A program made the position numbers and the translations under genes. Shown piece after piece: positions 1 through 9,085 of a DNA stretch of 64,000 bases. Below the pieces are notes generated by a model. The model was given only the letters and a program-made list of their open reading frames with translations. It was not told the origin of the DNA and made no database searches. Numbering within the stretch: the stretch's first letter is position 1; each line of letters opens with the position of its first letter. The DNA lies in the NCBI GenBank assembly GCA_963833195.1, contig CAWHXF010000028.1, positions 1,426,001 through 1,490,000 on the forward strand. Reading direction: 5' to 3'. The stretch comes from Granulosicoccus sp963833195. Its GTDB lineage: Bacteria; Pseudomonadota; Gammaproteobacteria; Granulosicoccales; Granulosicoccaceae.

Positions 1-494
1 AACGTGGTGCCCGACCCTCTGGATATCAGCGCGATGCGGTCCGTACCGACCGCGGCGGCCACGGCGTACGCGCCGAACGGCGTCGAGTTCTGCACGAACA
101 GCAGCGTCCTGACGCGGCGCGACAATCGGGTGCGGGACAGGAGCAGGGCCGATCGGATGGAGCTCGCGACGACGAGATCGGTGCCGCCGGCAAGAAGCTG
201 CCGATGCAGCCTGATCGAATACGCGAAGGCCTGGACGGCGGCGCTCAGCCGCGTGGACAGCCGCCCCCGTATCCAGCCCTTGCGGAAGGTGCGCAGGAAC
301 GCCGGTGCCGGCACGATGCGCACGTCCAGGCCCCGCGCGCGCGCGGCCTCGGCCAGTGGGCCCTCGCCGATCGTGGCGAACTCGACCGCGATGCCGGAGT
401 CCCGCGCGGCGACCGCCAGCAGCAGCAGGTTCTCCTGCGCCCCGTAGACCGCGGAGAACCGGTCCTCGAAGAATGTGATGCGCTCGGGCTGCAT
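1..494 (-). CDS. Glycosyltransferase, N-terminal part (runs off window)
   Basis: Reading leftward from an ATG at 494 gives 164 open codons to the window edge. The protein opens with a Rossmann-like start (ITFFEDRFSAVYGAQENL), where the AQENL stretch after a short first strand resembles the GGAE/GGAQ loop of GT-B fold family 4 glycosyltransferases. It continues with alternating hydrophobic strands typical of the acceptor-binding half. The catalytic C-terminal half is outside the window. It starts 8 bp after the stop of the neighbouring glycosyltransferase on the same strand, so the two are probably co-transcribed. The donor and acceptor sugars cannot be told from sequence. The assignment as a glycosyltransferase rests on fold pattern and context and is less certain than for the next gene. 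Confidence 0.65.
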   Translation of the reverse strand, partial: MQPERITFFEDRFSAVYGAQENLLLLAVAARDSGIAVEFATIGEGPLAEAARARGLDVRIVPAPAFLRTFRKGWIRGRLSTRLSAAVQAFAYSIRLHRQLLAGGTDLVVASSIRSALLLSRTRLSRRVRTLLFVQNSTPFGAYAVAAAVGTDRIALISRGSGTT

Positions 495-504
495 GCGGTT
501 CGTC

Positions 505-1644
505 CTAACGCGCGGCCGCCGACGCGAAGACCGTCTCGAAGCGCGCCGAGAACGCCTCCAGGTCCGTGTGCTCGCGCCCCCGGGCCGCCGCGGCGTCCGA
601 CATCGTTCGTCGCTCGGCGGGCCGAAGCGCGCGGTAGCGTCCGATCGCGGACGCGATGGCGTCGGCGTCCGGGGAGGCTATGACGAACCCGGTGACGCCG
701 TCGACGACGAGGTCGGCCACGCCGCCCACGGCGGTGGAGGCGACGGGCAGGCCGCAGTACATGGCCTCGATGATGACGCGCGGCACCCCCTCGTCGCGCG
801 AGGGCAGCACCAGCAGGTCGTGGCTCCTGTAGAGATCGGCCAGGTCGGAGCGCACCCCCGTGGCCGTGATCCGCCCGGCGGCCTTCGCCGCGCGTGGGGC
901 CACGACCTCGCGACGGTAGGCGTCGTCGCAGCTTCCGACCAGGGTCAGCACGGTGTCGTCACCCAGTCCCGCCACGGCGTCCAGGAGCTCCGCCACGCCC
1001 TTGCGGTCCGACAGCGCTCCGACGAACAGCACCCGGAGGGGCCCGTCGGCGCGGCGATCCCGCTCGGCCACCGGGCGGTCGAGATCCGCCTTCAGGGCCG
1101 TGCAGTCGACGGCGATGGGAACGGTCTCGACCGGGGGCGTGGAGCCGTAGCCCCGGGCGACCGAGACCCGCTCGGAGATGCGCAGCACGCGGCTGCACAG
1201 CGACGTGGCGAGTCGATCGGCCGGGTGGCTCGGCCTGCCCTGGATCTGCAGGTACATCACCACCGGGATCCGCAGCACCCGGGAGGCGAGCGCAACCGAG
1301 AGCACCGAGCGCACGTTGGAGCAGTACAGCACGTCGACCCGCCGCCCGCGCAGCGTCGACAGCACCCTCAGGTTGTGGCGCAGCAGTCCGGTCGAGTGGC
1401 GGAGCCGGTCGCGACGCGACGCGCCGACGACCGCTCCTCCGTAGACGTTCAGCGCGTTCGGGTAGGGAACCACGTCGACCGGGAAGCCTTCCGCGACGGC
1501 CCGATCGACGAAACGGCCGGTCTGGAAGAGCAGGCAGCGCGAGGCCTCGGCGGCGCGCCCGCGCAGCAGCGACAACATCGTGAGCTGCGCGCCGCCCACC
1601 TCCCTGCAATACGCGTCCACGAACACCACCTGCGGAACCACCAT
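505..1644 (-). CDS. Glycosyltransferase family 4 (group 1), 379 aa
   Basis: A GT-B glycosyltransferase that likely adds a sugar to a lipid-linked polysaccharide repeat unit in the cytoplasm. The N-terminal domain opens with VVFVDAYCREVGGAQLTM, containing the glycine-rich acceptor-side loop. The C-terminal domain has the LFVGALSDRKGV strand-turn that starts the nucleotide-sugar domain, and the conserved EGVPRVIIEAMYCGLPV segment with the two glutamates of the E-x7-E motif. The frame is open further upstream to 1890, but the ATG at 1644 is preceded by GAGG at a 6-nt spacing and is the first position where family similarity begins, so the longer form is rejected. It is followed closely by the partial glycosyltransferase at the window edge. 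Confidence 0.88.
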   Translation of the reverse strand: MVVPQVVFVDAYCREVGGAQLTMLSLLRGRAAEASRCLLFQTGRFVDRAVAEGFPVDVVPYPNALNVYGGAVVGASRRDRLRHSTGLLRHNLRVLSTLRGRRVDVLYCSNVRSVLSVALASRVLRIPVVMYLQIQGRPSHPADRLATSLCSRVLRISERVSVARGYGSTPPVETVPIAVDCTALKADLDRPVAERDRRADGPLRVLFVGALSDRKGVAELLDAVAGLGDDTVLTLVGSCDDAYRREVVAPRAAKAAGRITATGVRSDLADLYRSHDLLVLPSRDEGVPRVIIEAMYCGLPVASTAVGGVADLVVDGVTGFVIASPDADAIASAIGRYRALRPAERRTMSDAAAARGREHTDLEAFSARFETVFASAAAR

Positions 1645-2062
1645 TTCTCGCCTCGAGGATCGCGATGGATGGGCGCCGGGAAGGTGGGAGGCGTTCCGTC
1701 CGTACGGGACGGATGATGCCCCATCCTCGTCGACCCGGGGGCGCGGACGGGAAGCCGAGGCGGTCGTGGCGGCCCGGCGCCTCGTCCGGAAGACGGCTCC
1801 GGTCGCTCGCGTCGTGCCGACGACGACGTCGCTCGTTTGCCTGGCGATTCGTCCCGGACCGGAACGAATGTTGTCCTCCTTCCCTAACACGTTGGCAATG
1901 TCATCGTCGTGTCATTTTCGACGACCGGGTAGTACCGTCCGGGCGGCGGAATCTCGATACTCGAGCAAGGTGCTGGCCCTCCCCTCTTCCCGACGGTCGG
2001 TCTCGATCGACCGTCGAGAACGAGAAAGGAGTCTCGTTGTCGTTGACTGAAGGAGGAGTCGC
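1645..2062. promoter_or_regulatory. 418-bp divergent intergenic region with two perfect inverted repeats
   Basis: This is the only gene-free stretch longer than 300 bp. It separates the leftward glycosyltransferase from the rightward sugar transferase and must carry promoters for both. Two perfect dyads are visible. One is at 1695-1713 (TCCGTCC, 5-nt centre, GGACGGA), about 50 nt upstream of the glycosyltransferase start. The other is at 1991-2016 (CGACGGTCG, 8-nt loop, CGACCGTCG), about 45 nt upstream of the sugar transferase start. Either could be an operator or a leader hairpin. I could not pick convincing -35/-10 hexamers, and I see no JUMPstart or ops element. Confidence 0.5.
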
Positions 2063-3604
2063 TTGTACGGGTCTGTGGTGGAAGACGACGTGGCCGTCGC
2101 GCGCTCGGACACGCCTTCCAGGGCGCCACCGAAGGCGCCGGTGCGGCCGCGGTCGGCGCTGCACGTCCGCCAAGGCCTGTCCGGGACCGACGCCGCCCGC
2201 CCCGTCGGTCGGCGCGCCCTGGCGCTGGCGGCGATGGACTGCGCGACCGTCGCGGCCTCGGTGCTGCTGGGGCTGGGGGCCACCCTTGCGTTGCGTGCCG
2301 GCCTGGACCTGACCCCCGCCCACGGCAGCACCACCGCGCTCCAGGCGATGATCGTGCCGCTGGTGGTGATCCCCTGGTGCTCGCTGAGCTGGGGGCACTA
2401 CCTGCGCGTCAAGCCGTTCTGGACCGAGACGCGCGAGCTGGTGAAGATGATCCTCTACACCGCCGCGATCGCCGCCGTGCTCACGCTTGCGTTGAAGATC
2501 AACGTGTCGAGGTCGTGGCTGTTCGGCAGTCTGCTGCTGATGATGGTGCTCTGTCCGCTCGGCCGGCTGCTCGTCAAGCGCTGGCTGATCCGCGTGCGCG
2601 CCTGGTTCGTGCCGCTGGTCATCGTCGGCGATCGGGAACGCGTGGAGGCCTGCGCGGCCGCCTTCGACAGCGACCCCACGCTCGGCTACCGCACCGCGGC
2701 GCGGATCGAGATCGATCGCTCGCTCGTGGCGGATCCTTCGCTGCTGCACGACGAGCTCGTGGCCGCCATCGACACGACCACCTCGGCGCTCGTGGCGCCC
2801 AGGCTGTTGCTCGCGTTCGATCGTCATGACGGCCTGGAGGAGCAGCAGTCGCTCGTCGATTGCGTCCGCGGACGCTTCCAGCACGTGATCGTGGGTCGTC
2901 CCATGCACGGGCTGTCGCTCGCGAACGCCGAGGTGCTGAACATCGACAAGTACGACACGTTGTTCGTGCGGATGTCGCCGGGCGGCATCGCCTCCGGGGC
3001 GCGCGTCGTCAAGCGGATCATCGATGTCGGGCTGGCTTCGTTGGCGCTGCTGGTGCTCGCGCCGATATTCGTGCTGCTGGCGTTGCTCGTGCGGTCCGAC
3101 GGCGGGCCGGCGCTCTACGCGTCCGAACGGATCGGCCGGGGGGGACGCCGGTTCGGGTGCCTGAAGTTCCGCACCATGCGGGTGGACGCGGACCGGGCGC
3201 TGACGGATCTGCTGGCGCGCGACCCGGTCGCCCGTGCGCAGTGGGCCAGCTCGTTCAAGCTCGACGACGACCCGCGCATCACGTCCATCGGCGGGCTGTT
3301 GCGCCGCACCAGCCTCGACGAGCTGCCGCAGTTGTGGAACGTGCTGCGCGGGGACATGAGCATCGTCGGCCCGCGCCCGATCCTGCCCGACGAGCTGCCG
3401 GCCTACGGCACGCGTCTGGCAGGCTATCAGGGAGTGCGTCCGGGCCTGACCGGGCTGTGGCAGATCAGCGGGCGCAACAGCCTGCACTACGAGGAGCGCA
3501 TCTCGCTGAACCTGTGGTACGTGCGCAACTGGTCGATGTGGCTCGACTTCACCATCATGCTCAGGACGGCACCGGCGCTGCTCGGCTCGCGCGACGCCTC
3601 CTGA
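2063..3604 (+). CDS. Polyprenyl-phosphate sugar-phosphate transferase (WbaP/ExoY-type initiator), 513 aa
   Basis: Initiating transferase that moves a sugar-1-phosphate from a nucleotide sugar onto undecaprenyl phosphate at the inner membrane. The N-terminal third carries four or five hydrophobic segments, followed by a CoA-binding-like cytosolic domain (about residues 170-290). A further membrane anchor precedes the catalytic bacterial sugar transferase domain (about residues 310-510). That domain shows KRIIDVGLASLALLVLAPIF, the FGCLKFRTM motif, LRRTSLDELPQLWNVL and MSIVGPRPILPDE, all signatures of the family. The start is a TTG preceded by AGGAGG with 6-nt spacing, much better than the in-frame GTG at 2075. 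It leads the rightward polysaccharide operon. Confidence 0.93.
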   Translation: MYGSVVEDDVAVARSDTPSRAPPKAPVRPRSALHVRQGLSGTDAARPVGRRALALAAMDCATVAASVLLGLGATLALRAGLDLTPAHGSTTALQAMIVPLVVIPWCSLSWGHYLRVKPFWTETRELVKMILYTAAIAAVLTLALKINVSRSWLFGSLLLMMVLCPLGRLLVKRWLIRVRAWFVPLVIVGDRERVEACAAAFDSDPTLGYRTAARIEIDRSLVADPSLLHDELVAAIDTTTSALVAPRLLLAFDRHDGLEEQQSLVDCVRGRFQHVIVGRPMHGLSLANAEVLNIDKYDTLFVRMSPGGIASGARVVKRIIDVGLASLALLVLAPIFVLLALLVRSDGGPALYASERIGRGGRRFGCLKFRTMRVDADRALTDLLARDPVARAQWASSFKLDDDPRITSIGGLLRRTSLDELPQLWNVLRGDMSIVGPRPILPDELPAYGTRLAGYQGVRPGLTGLWQISGRNSLHYEERISLNLWYVRNWSMWLDFTIMLRTAPALLGSRDAS

Positions 3605-3605
3605 C

Positions 3606-4508
3606 GTGGCGGTGCCGAACTTTCTCGTCGCCGGCGCCGCGCGCTCCGGCACGAGCGCGCTCATGCAGGTGCTCGGTCAGCATCCGGACGTCTTCGTCAG
3701 CTCGCCCAAGGAGATGCACTTCTACGCGCACGCGGGCCACCCGGTCACCTACCGGGGCCCCGGGGACGAGCTGATGATGAACGCGCGGATCGTCGACGAC
3801 CCCGACGCGTTCCACGCGTTGTTCGACGCCGGACGCTCGGCGCGCCGCCGCGGTGACGGCTCCGTGTCGACCCTGGTCCGGCCCGAGGTGTCGATCCCCA
3901 ACATACGGCGCCACGCCGATGAGGACGTGCGCATCGTCGTGATGCTGCGCGAGCCGGTGGCGCGTGCGCACTCCAGCTTCCTCTACCTGCGGGGGCGCGG
4001 CCACGAGCCGCTGGAGCACTTCGAGGATGCGCTCGAGGCGGAGCCGCAACGGCGGCGCGACGGCTTCCACCACATGTGGTGGTACCGCGGGCTCAGTCGT
4101 TATCGGGAGCAGCTGGAGCCGTTCGTGGACGCGTTCGGCGAGCGGTTGCGCGTGGTGCCGCTCGATGACTACAAGGCCGACCCCGGTGCGGTGCTCGCCT
4201 CGCTGTGCCGCTTCCTGGGCTTGGACGATGCCTTCGACTTCGATGCGTCGGCGGACGTCAACCGGGGCGGCGAGCCGAAGAGCCGTGCGCTCGTGAACCT
4301 GATGAACGCGGCGCGCGCCCGGCCCGTCGTGCAGGCGTCCGTGAAGGCGCTCACGTCGGCACGCTTTCGCGAGCGCGTGCGGTCGAGGAACCTCGTCAGG
4401 CCGTCCATCGACGAAGGGCTGCGGGATCGGCTGGCCCACGACTTCGCCGACGACCGCCGCTACGTGGAATCGGTGCTCGGCCGGGAGCTGGCCGCGTGGC
4501 ACCGCTGA
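3606..4508 (+). CDS. Sulfotransferase family protein, 300 aa
   Basis: PAPS-dependent sulfotransferase likely to sulfate the polysaccharide or its lipid-linked intermediate. The 5'-phosphosulfate-binding loop is visible right at the N-terminus (FLVAGAARSGTSALMQVL). The 3'-phosphate region is suggested by VVMLREPVARAHSSFLYL at about residues 110-130, where the RxPxxRxxS pattern is typical. The GTG start lies one base after the stop of the sugar transferase, and the 3' end overlaps the next glycosyltransferase by 13 nt, so translation is coupled. Its placement inside a polysaccharide operon argues for a sulfated surface polymer, which is common in marine bacteria but is an inference here. Confidence 0.9.
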   Translation: MAVPNFLVAGAARSGTSALMQVLGQHPDVFVSSPKEMHFYAHAGHPVTYRGPGDELMMNARIVDDPDAFHALFDAGRSARRRGDGSVSTLVRPEVSIPNIRRHADEDVRIVVMLREPVARAHSSFLYLRGRGHEPLEHFEDALEAEPQRRRDGFHHMWWYRGLSRYREQLEPFVDAFGERLRVVPLDDYKADPGAVLASLCRFLGLDDAFDFDASADVNRGGEPKSRALVNLMNAARARPVVQASVKALTSARFRERVRSRNLVRPSIDEGLRDRLAHDFADDRRYVESVLGRELAAWHR

Positions 4509-5665
4509 AGATCCTGCACGTCGTCGAGGCGACGTTCGCGGGCGTCGGGCGCCACGTGCTCGACCTGGCGGCGTGCCAGTCGCAGGCGGGCCACGAGGTG
4601 CACGTGGTCCACAGCCTGACGCGCGAGGACGCCGCGTTCCGGGAGCGCAAGGCCGCGTTGTCCTCGGTGCGGTGGCACCCGATGCGCAGTCGCAACGTCC
4701 CCGCACCCGGCGACCCCGCGACGTTGTGGACGATCTCGCGAATCTGCCGGCGCCGGGGCATCGACATCGTGCACGGCCACAGCACCAAGGGGGGGCTGCT
4801 GGCCCGACTCGCCGCCACGGGCGCCGGGACGGGCACCGTGTACACGCCCAACGCCTTCTACTCGATGAACCCTGCGCTCGGTGCCCTGCCGCGCCGCGCG
4901 GTCGGACGGATCGAGCGCGCGCTCTCGGCGCGTACCGACCGCATCGTCGTGGTGTCGCCCGAGGAGCGCGATCACGCGCTCGGGCTCGGCGTGGAGCCTG
5001 CCAAGCTGACCATCGTCCCGAACGGGATTCCGGAGACCGCGCCGGCCGATCGGGGAGCGATGCGGGACGCGTTCGGCGTTCCGCCCGATGCGCGGGTCGT
5101 CGGTTTCGTCGGCCGGCTCGATGGACAGAAGTCGCCGCGCGACCTCGTGGCGGTGTTCCACCGGATCGCCGCCGCGGACGAACGCGTGCATCTGGTCATC
5201 GTCGGGGAGGGACCGCTGCGGGACGCTTGCGAGGCGGACATCGCCGCCCGCCCGGAGCTGGCCCACCGCGTCCACATGCCAGGACGGCGCGACGGGTTCG
5301 CGGCGATGGCGGCCTTCGACGTCTTCCTGCTGCCGAGCCGCTACGAGGGCTTTCCCTACGTGCTGATCGAGGCGGCGACGAACGCGTTGCCCATCGTCAC
5401 GACGCGCGAGGCTTCCGCCTCGTCGCTCGTGCGCGACGGCGTCAACGGGTCGGTGCGCGCCCACGGCGACGTCGCCGGCCTGGCGGACGGCGTGCTGGAG
5501 CTGCTGCGCGACGACGCCCGGCGCGAGGCCGCCGGCGCCGCGTCGCGGGAGCTTGCCCGCGATTTCACGCTGCCCCGCATGCACGATGCCGTGGAACGGG
5601 TCTACCGGGAGGTCGTCGCGGCGCGGGGCGAATCCGGCGCCGTCGACCCGACCGGAGCGATCTGA
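4496..5665 (+). CDS. Glycosyltransferase family 4, 389 aa
   Basis: GT-B glycosyltransferase. The N-terminal domain begins KILHVVEATFAGVGRHVL with the glycine-rich acceptor loop, and includes the HGHSTKGGLLARLAA segment common in polysaccharide glycosyltransferases. The C-terminal domain has VVGFVGRLDGQKSP and the donor-binding SRYEGFPYVLIEAATNALP with the E-x7-E glutamates at about residues 283-291. The GTG at 4496 lies within the last codons of the sulfotransferase gene, with GGGAG about 9 nt upstream. The frame is open further upstream, but that part would be antiparallel to nothing in the family and lies inside the sulfotransferase. Confidence 0.9.
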   Translation: MAPLKILHVVEATFAGVGRHVLDLAACQSQAGHEVHVVHSLTREDAAFRERKAALSSVRWHPMRSRNVPAPGDPATLWTISRICRRRGIDIVHGHSTKGGLLARLAATGAGTGTVYTPNAFYSMNPALGALPRRAVGRIERALSARTDRIVVVSPEERDHALGLGVEPAKLTIVPNGIPETAPADRGAMRDAFGVPPDARVVGFVGRLDGQKSPRDLVAVFHRIAAADERVHLVIVGEGPLRDACEADIAARPELAHRVHMPGRRDGFAAMAAFDVFLLPSRYEGFPYVLIEAATNALPIVTTREASASSLVRDGVNGSVRAHGDVAGLADGVLELLRDDARREAAGAASRELARDFTLPRMHDAVERVYREVVAARGESGAVDPTGAI

Positions 5666-5693
5666 ACGCTCGCCCCGCGCCGCGGACGCAGGC

Positions 5694-6953
5694 GTGAGGC
5701 CGGGACGGCTCGCCGGCCCGGCGGCCTCGATCGCCGTGCGCGCGGCCGGAGCGCTGTGCCAGCTCGCCACCGGCGTTCTGCTGACCCGGGTCGCCGGGCT
5801 CGAGGAGGCCGGCGTCTTCTTCGTCTACTTCGCGGCGGTGCAGATCGCCTCGGTGTTCGCGGTGGGCGGCTACGAGCAGGTGCTGGTGTCGCGCGTGTCG
5901 GCGCACCACCGCGCCGGGCGAGCGATGGAGGCCGCGGCGGTACACGCGCACGTGGCGCGGGCCAGCGGCCGGATCGGTTTCGGCGTGACCGCCGCGCTCG
6001 CGCTCCTCGGCGCTGTCGCCGCGCGTTTCCACGAAGGCATCACGCCGACGCTGGTCGGCTGCGTGGCGGCGAGCACGTTCGCGCTCGGCCGGACGAAGAT
6101 CCAGGCCGCCTGGTTGCGCGGCATCCGGCGCACGAACCTGTCGCAGTGGCTGAATCCGTTGCTGCCGGCCCTGGGGTTGCTGGTGCTGATGCTGGCGTCG
6201 GGCTTGCGCTCGGCGCAGGCCATCGCCGTCGCGTCGACCGCGAGCTTCGCGATCGCCGCGCTCGTCGGGGCGCATCTGGTGCCGCGCGGGCGGGCCGGGC
6301 CGGTGCCGGACTCCTTCCGGGCGGGCCCGTGGGAAAACCCGCAGCTCTTCGTCGCCGAGCTGTGCACGCTGTGCTTCGTCTGGTTGCCGACCCTGGCGCT
6401 GCCGGCGCTGTCGACGCGCGGCGTCGTCGCGTCCGCCGCGTTCTCGATCGCCTCGCGCGCGACGCGGCCGCTGCAGCTCGTGCGCGGCGCCGTCGCGCAC
6501 TGGGCCGGCCCGCGCGTCGGAGGAGTGTCCGGCGTGATCGAGGAGCCGGAGCGCGTGGCGGTGTTCGCCCGCAACGTCGCGGCGCTGAACTCGATCGCCT
6601 GCCTCGTCCTGGCGGTGCCGCTGGTGGTTTTCGCGGCACCGATCGTCTCGATCGGGTTCGGCGTCGATTCGCCCGACGCGGCGGGCGCGCTGCGCGTGCT
6701 CGCGGTGATGCCGCTGCTCAATTCGCTGTCGGGACCGACCGATCTGCTGCTCGCGATGACGGGACGATCGGCGAAGCTCGCGATCGCGGCGGGCGCGTCG
6801 CTCTGCGTGCTGGCGACGGCCCTGGCGCTGTTCCACGACACCGCCACGATGGCGGCGTGGGTGGTGCTCGGTGCGAGCCTGTGCCGGGACGCGATCTCGC
6901 TGGGATTCGTGCGGCGCGAGCTCGGTTTCTGGGTGTACCCGCGCATCGGATGA
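5694..6953 (+). CDS. Polysaccharide flippase-like membrane protein (Wzx/MATE-type), 419 aa
   Basis: A polytopic membrane protein with about twelve hydrophobic segments and short polar loops, matching oligosaccharide flippases that move lipid-linked repeat units across the inner membrane. Positive charges cluster in the predicted cytoplasmic loops. The start is taken at the GTG at 5694, just after the preceding stop, since translation then begins RPGRLAGPAASIAVRAAG and enters the first membrane helix directly. An open frame continues upstream only by overlapping the preceding gene. It lies last in the rightward operon, converging with the polymerase-like gene. The family is diverse, so substrate is unknown. 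Confidence 0.82.
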   Translation: MRPGRLAGPAASIAVRAAGALCQLATGVLLTRVAGLEEAGVFFVYFAAVQIASVFAVGGYEQVLVSRVSAHHRAGRAMEAAAVHAHVARASGRIGFGVTAALALLGAVAARFHEGITPTLVGCVAASTFALGRTKIQAAWLRGIRRTNLSQWLNPLLPALGLLVLMLASGLRSAQAIAVASTASFAIAALVGAHLVPRGRAGPVPDSFRAGPWENPQLFVAELCTLCFVWLPTLALPALSTRGVVASAAFSIASRATRPLQLVRGAVAHWAGPRVGGVSGVIEEPERVAVFARNVAALNSIACLVLAVPLVVFAAPIVSIGFGVDSPDAAGALRVLAVMPLLNSLSGPTDLLLAMTGRSAKLAIAAGASLCVLATALALFHDTATMAAWVVLGASLCRDAISLGFVRRELGFWVYPRIG

Positions 6954-6971
6954 GCGGGACCGCACGAACGG

Positions 6972-8804
6972 TCAGGCACCGGCCTGCAGGCGACTCCTGA
7001 CGATCTTCAGCCGCGCCCGCCGCTCGCGCCGCGCGATCTTCCTCGCCATGCGGCTCCGGGCCGTCTTGCGTTCCGGGGAGGGACCTGCGGGGACCGCAGC
7101 GGCGCCCGCTCGCGGCAGGCGTCGCCGCAGTGCCAATCGCGCCCGCCGCTCCCGTCGGGCGAGCTTGATCGCCATGCGAGTCTCGGAGGTCGCCCGACGC
7201 GCGAGCTCGAGCCCCCGGGCCGCCGAGGCGCGCGTGCGTTCGTGGGCCCCCCGCTCGGCGTCGAGCAGGGCGCGCTGGGCCATCGCGACGCGATGAAGGA
7301 CGTCGATCTCCCCGGCCGGCGCCGGGAACCGGGCACGCGGCGTCGTCGGGGTCGCGTCCGCGACCGGTGCCGCAATCCGTGCCGCGGCCGGGACGAGCGC
7401 CGTCCCGCGTGTTGCGGAAGAGACCGCGTGGACCGCGGCGGGGCTCGCCCGCAGCTGGCGCCACTGCCGCAGCTCGGGAACCCGGCCGGCGTACCGCAGG
7501 GCGTACATGCCAAGGATCGTGAGCAGCAGGGGCGCGGCGAACCGGTAGAGAGTGGTCGCGGTGTTCGCCCAGATGCCGAAGCTCACGTACCGGGACGCCA
7601 GGTGCACGATCACGACGAAGATCAGCGGGCTGAACCAGAAGGAGCTCGTCTTCTTCTGCAACCAGCCGACGACGATGCCGCTGAGCGCCGCGCCGAAGAA
7701 GATGCCGTGGGCGCCGAAGCTCACGTACCAGTCCCCGATGGCCGTGACCGGGTTGCCGTTGAGCCGATAGGGCAGGTAGTAGCGCACGGTCTCGCGCGCC
7801 ACGCTGCTGAAGTCGGGATCCGCGGGGCCGAGCAGCAGTGTCCCCCCCGGCAGGGTCTTCAGCGACTCCACGAAGGGCATCGCGCCCAGGTGGGGGAACG
7901 TCTGCGGCATGTCCCGGATCAGCAGCATCAGCGAATCGAAGCTGACCTGGTTCGTCATGATGCTCACGGAGCGGAAGAAGCCGTCGTCGCCCATCGAGAC
8001 CATCGCCTCTCCCGAGAGGTTCACGTCGCGGAACGCGCGAAAGGCCATGGCGGCGGCGAACACCGCGAGGACGAGGCCCGCCGAGCGCAGGATCGTGGCC
8101 GGCCCGAACCGTCGTCCCACGATCGACGCGATCGCCAGCGCCAGGAGACTGAGCACGAACGCGTCACGCGCGCCGTAGGCGAAGGCCATGCCCCCCCCGG
8201 CGAAGAGGATCAGGGCGCCCGCGACCCGGTACCTGAAATCGCCCGGCTGCGGTCCCTCCCCGCGCCGACGCCGCCACGAGATGGATATCAGCAAGGCCGT
8301 GGACCACACCGAGCACAGCACCGCGGGCACCTTGCCCATCTTCTCCACGCCTTCGGACGAGGCCTTCGATGCCCACTGGAACGCGGCGAAGCCGCCCGCG
8401 GAGACGATCTGCGGCACGACCAGGAACGCCGATATGACGAGCACCACCATCGAGGCGAACAGCAGCTCCCGCTCGTTGAACCCGGTCGCGTCCGACGACA
8501 GCCAGGCCGCGCCCCCGAGCCTCCACCCGAGCGGGCAGCACAGGGCGAACACGGCGAGCCATAGCATCACGTAGAGCATCGCCTCCGCGACGACGTCTGC
8601 CAGTTCGGACTCGTGCACGAACTCGTCCAGCCACGGGTAATCCAGGCCCAGCACCAGCAGCGCGGGGCGCGCCACGAACGTCAGCAGGAAGAAGTACAGG
8701 ATCAGATCGACGAGATCGAACCGCTTCCTGACCGCGACATTCCTCGCCAACACCCACGCAAGGATCAGCGCGACCAGGACGAAGTAGGGAGCCAGGGCGG
8801 TCAC
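6972..8804 (-). CDS. O-antigen polymerase-like membrane protein with basic helical C-terminal tail, 610 aa
   Basis: Residues 1 to about 445 form ten or more membrane segments with a large loop after the middle, the pattern of Wzy-type repeat-unit polymerases; location next to a flippase and an initiating transferase supports that role. From about residue 450 the protein changes completely into an Ala/Pro linker and then a highly basic, helix-forming region. Residues 488-563 match, without gaps, a separate small protein encoded at 14962-15342. The element MAIKLARRERRARL near residues 545-558 is echoed as MARKIARRERRARL near the C-terminus. The start is a GTG. A tail like this is not part of known Wzy proteins as far as I know. 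The membrane part could also be another polytopic envelope protein. Confidence 0.72.
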   Translation of the reverse strand: MTALAPYFVLVALILAWVLARNVAVRKRFDLVDLILYFFLLTFVARPALLVLGLDYPWLDEFVHESELADVVAEAMLYVMLWLAVFALCCPLGWRLGGAAWLSSDATGFNERELLFASMVVLVISAFLVVPQIVSAGGFAAFQWASKASSEGVEKMGKVPAVLCSVWSTALLISISWRRRRGEGPQPGDFRYRVAGALILFAGGGMAFAYGARDAFVLSLLALAIASIVGRRFGPATILRSAGLVLAVFAAAMAFRAFRDVNLSGEAMVSMGDDGFFRSVSIMTNQVSFDSLMLLIRDMPQTFPHLGAMPFVESLKTLPGGTLLLGPADPDFSSVARETVRYYLPYRLNGNPVTAIGDWYVSFGAHGIFFGAALSGIVVGWLQKKTSSFWFSPLIFVVIVHLASRYVSFGIWANTATTLYRFAAPLLLTILGMYALRYAGRVPELRQWRQLRASPAAVHAVSSATRGTALVPAAARIAAPVADATPTTPRARFPAPAGEIDVLHRVAMAQRALLDAERGAHERTRASAARGLELARRATSETRMAIKLARRERRARLALRRRLPRAGAAAVPAGPSPERKTARSRMARKIARRERRARLKIVRSRLQAGA

Positions 8805-8890
8805 GGTGCGGCTTCTGCCCCGCGCGGCCGGCCGCGACCGTCGCGTACCCGTTCCGCCCCATCACGAATCGTAGCCATGGCCCCTCTCGA

Positions 8891-8919
8891 TGCCGTGGCG
8901 AGAAGCGCCCGGTGATAAT
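8891..8919 (+). promoter_or_regulatory. Possible sigma-70 promoter upstream of the first membrane sulfatase-fold gene
   Basis: GATAAT at 8914-8919 is a good -10 match. Seventeen bases upstream lies TGCCGT, a weak -35. It would give a leader of about 165 nt before the ATG at 9086. The 281-bp region between the divergent genes also contains a small dyad, CCGACCCGGTCGG, at about 8934-8946. The call rests only on the -10 hexamer and spacing. Confidence 0.3.
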
Positions 8920-9085
8920 CTGCCAAGGATAACTCCGACCCGGTCGGGGTGTACCCGAACGACCTCTTCGTGCGGCGGATCGACGACGTCCGTCACGAGA
9001 CCTGTCGAGCGGTTCCTGACGCTTCCGACGGACCTGGCGGAAAGACGATCGCCCGTGTCGACGGTGTCACGCAACCAAGCACCAG

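Noticed and set aside
1930..2062. JUMPstart/ops-like element upstream of the sugar transferase
   Set aside because: No GGCGGTAGC-type core; the G-rich run near 1940 is only a loose match.
1901..3664. Long open frame on the minus strand opposite the sugar transferase
   Set aside because: Composition is His/Arg/Gln-rich and unlike proteins, and it is antisense to an unmistakable sugar transferase; such mirrors are common at about 70% GC.
6954..6985. Terminator hairpin between the convergent flippase and polymerase-like genes
   Set aside because: Only a 5-bp dyad (GACCG/CGGTC) with no T tract; too weak to call.
2377..6999. Long alternative-frame open stretches through the glycosyltransferase, flippase and sulfotransferase genes
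   Set aside because: Strongly Arg/Ala/Gly-biased and inconsistent with any family, while the chosen frames carry clear motifs.
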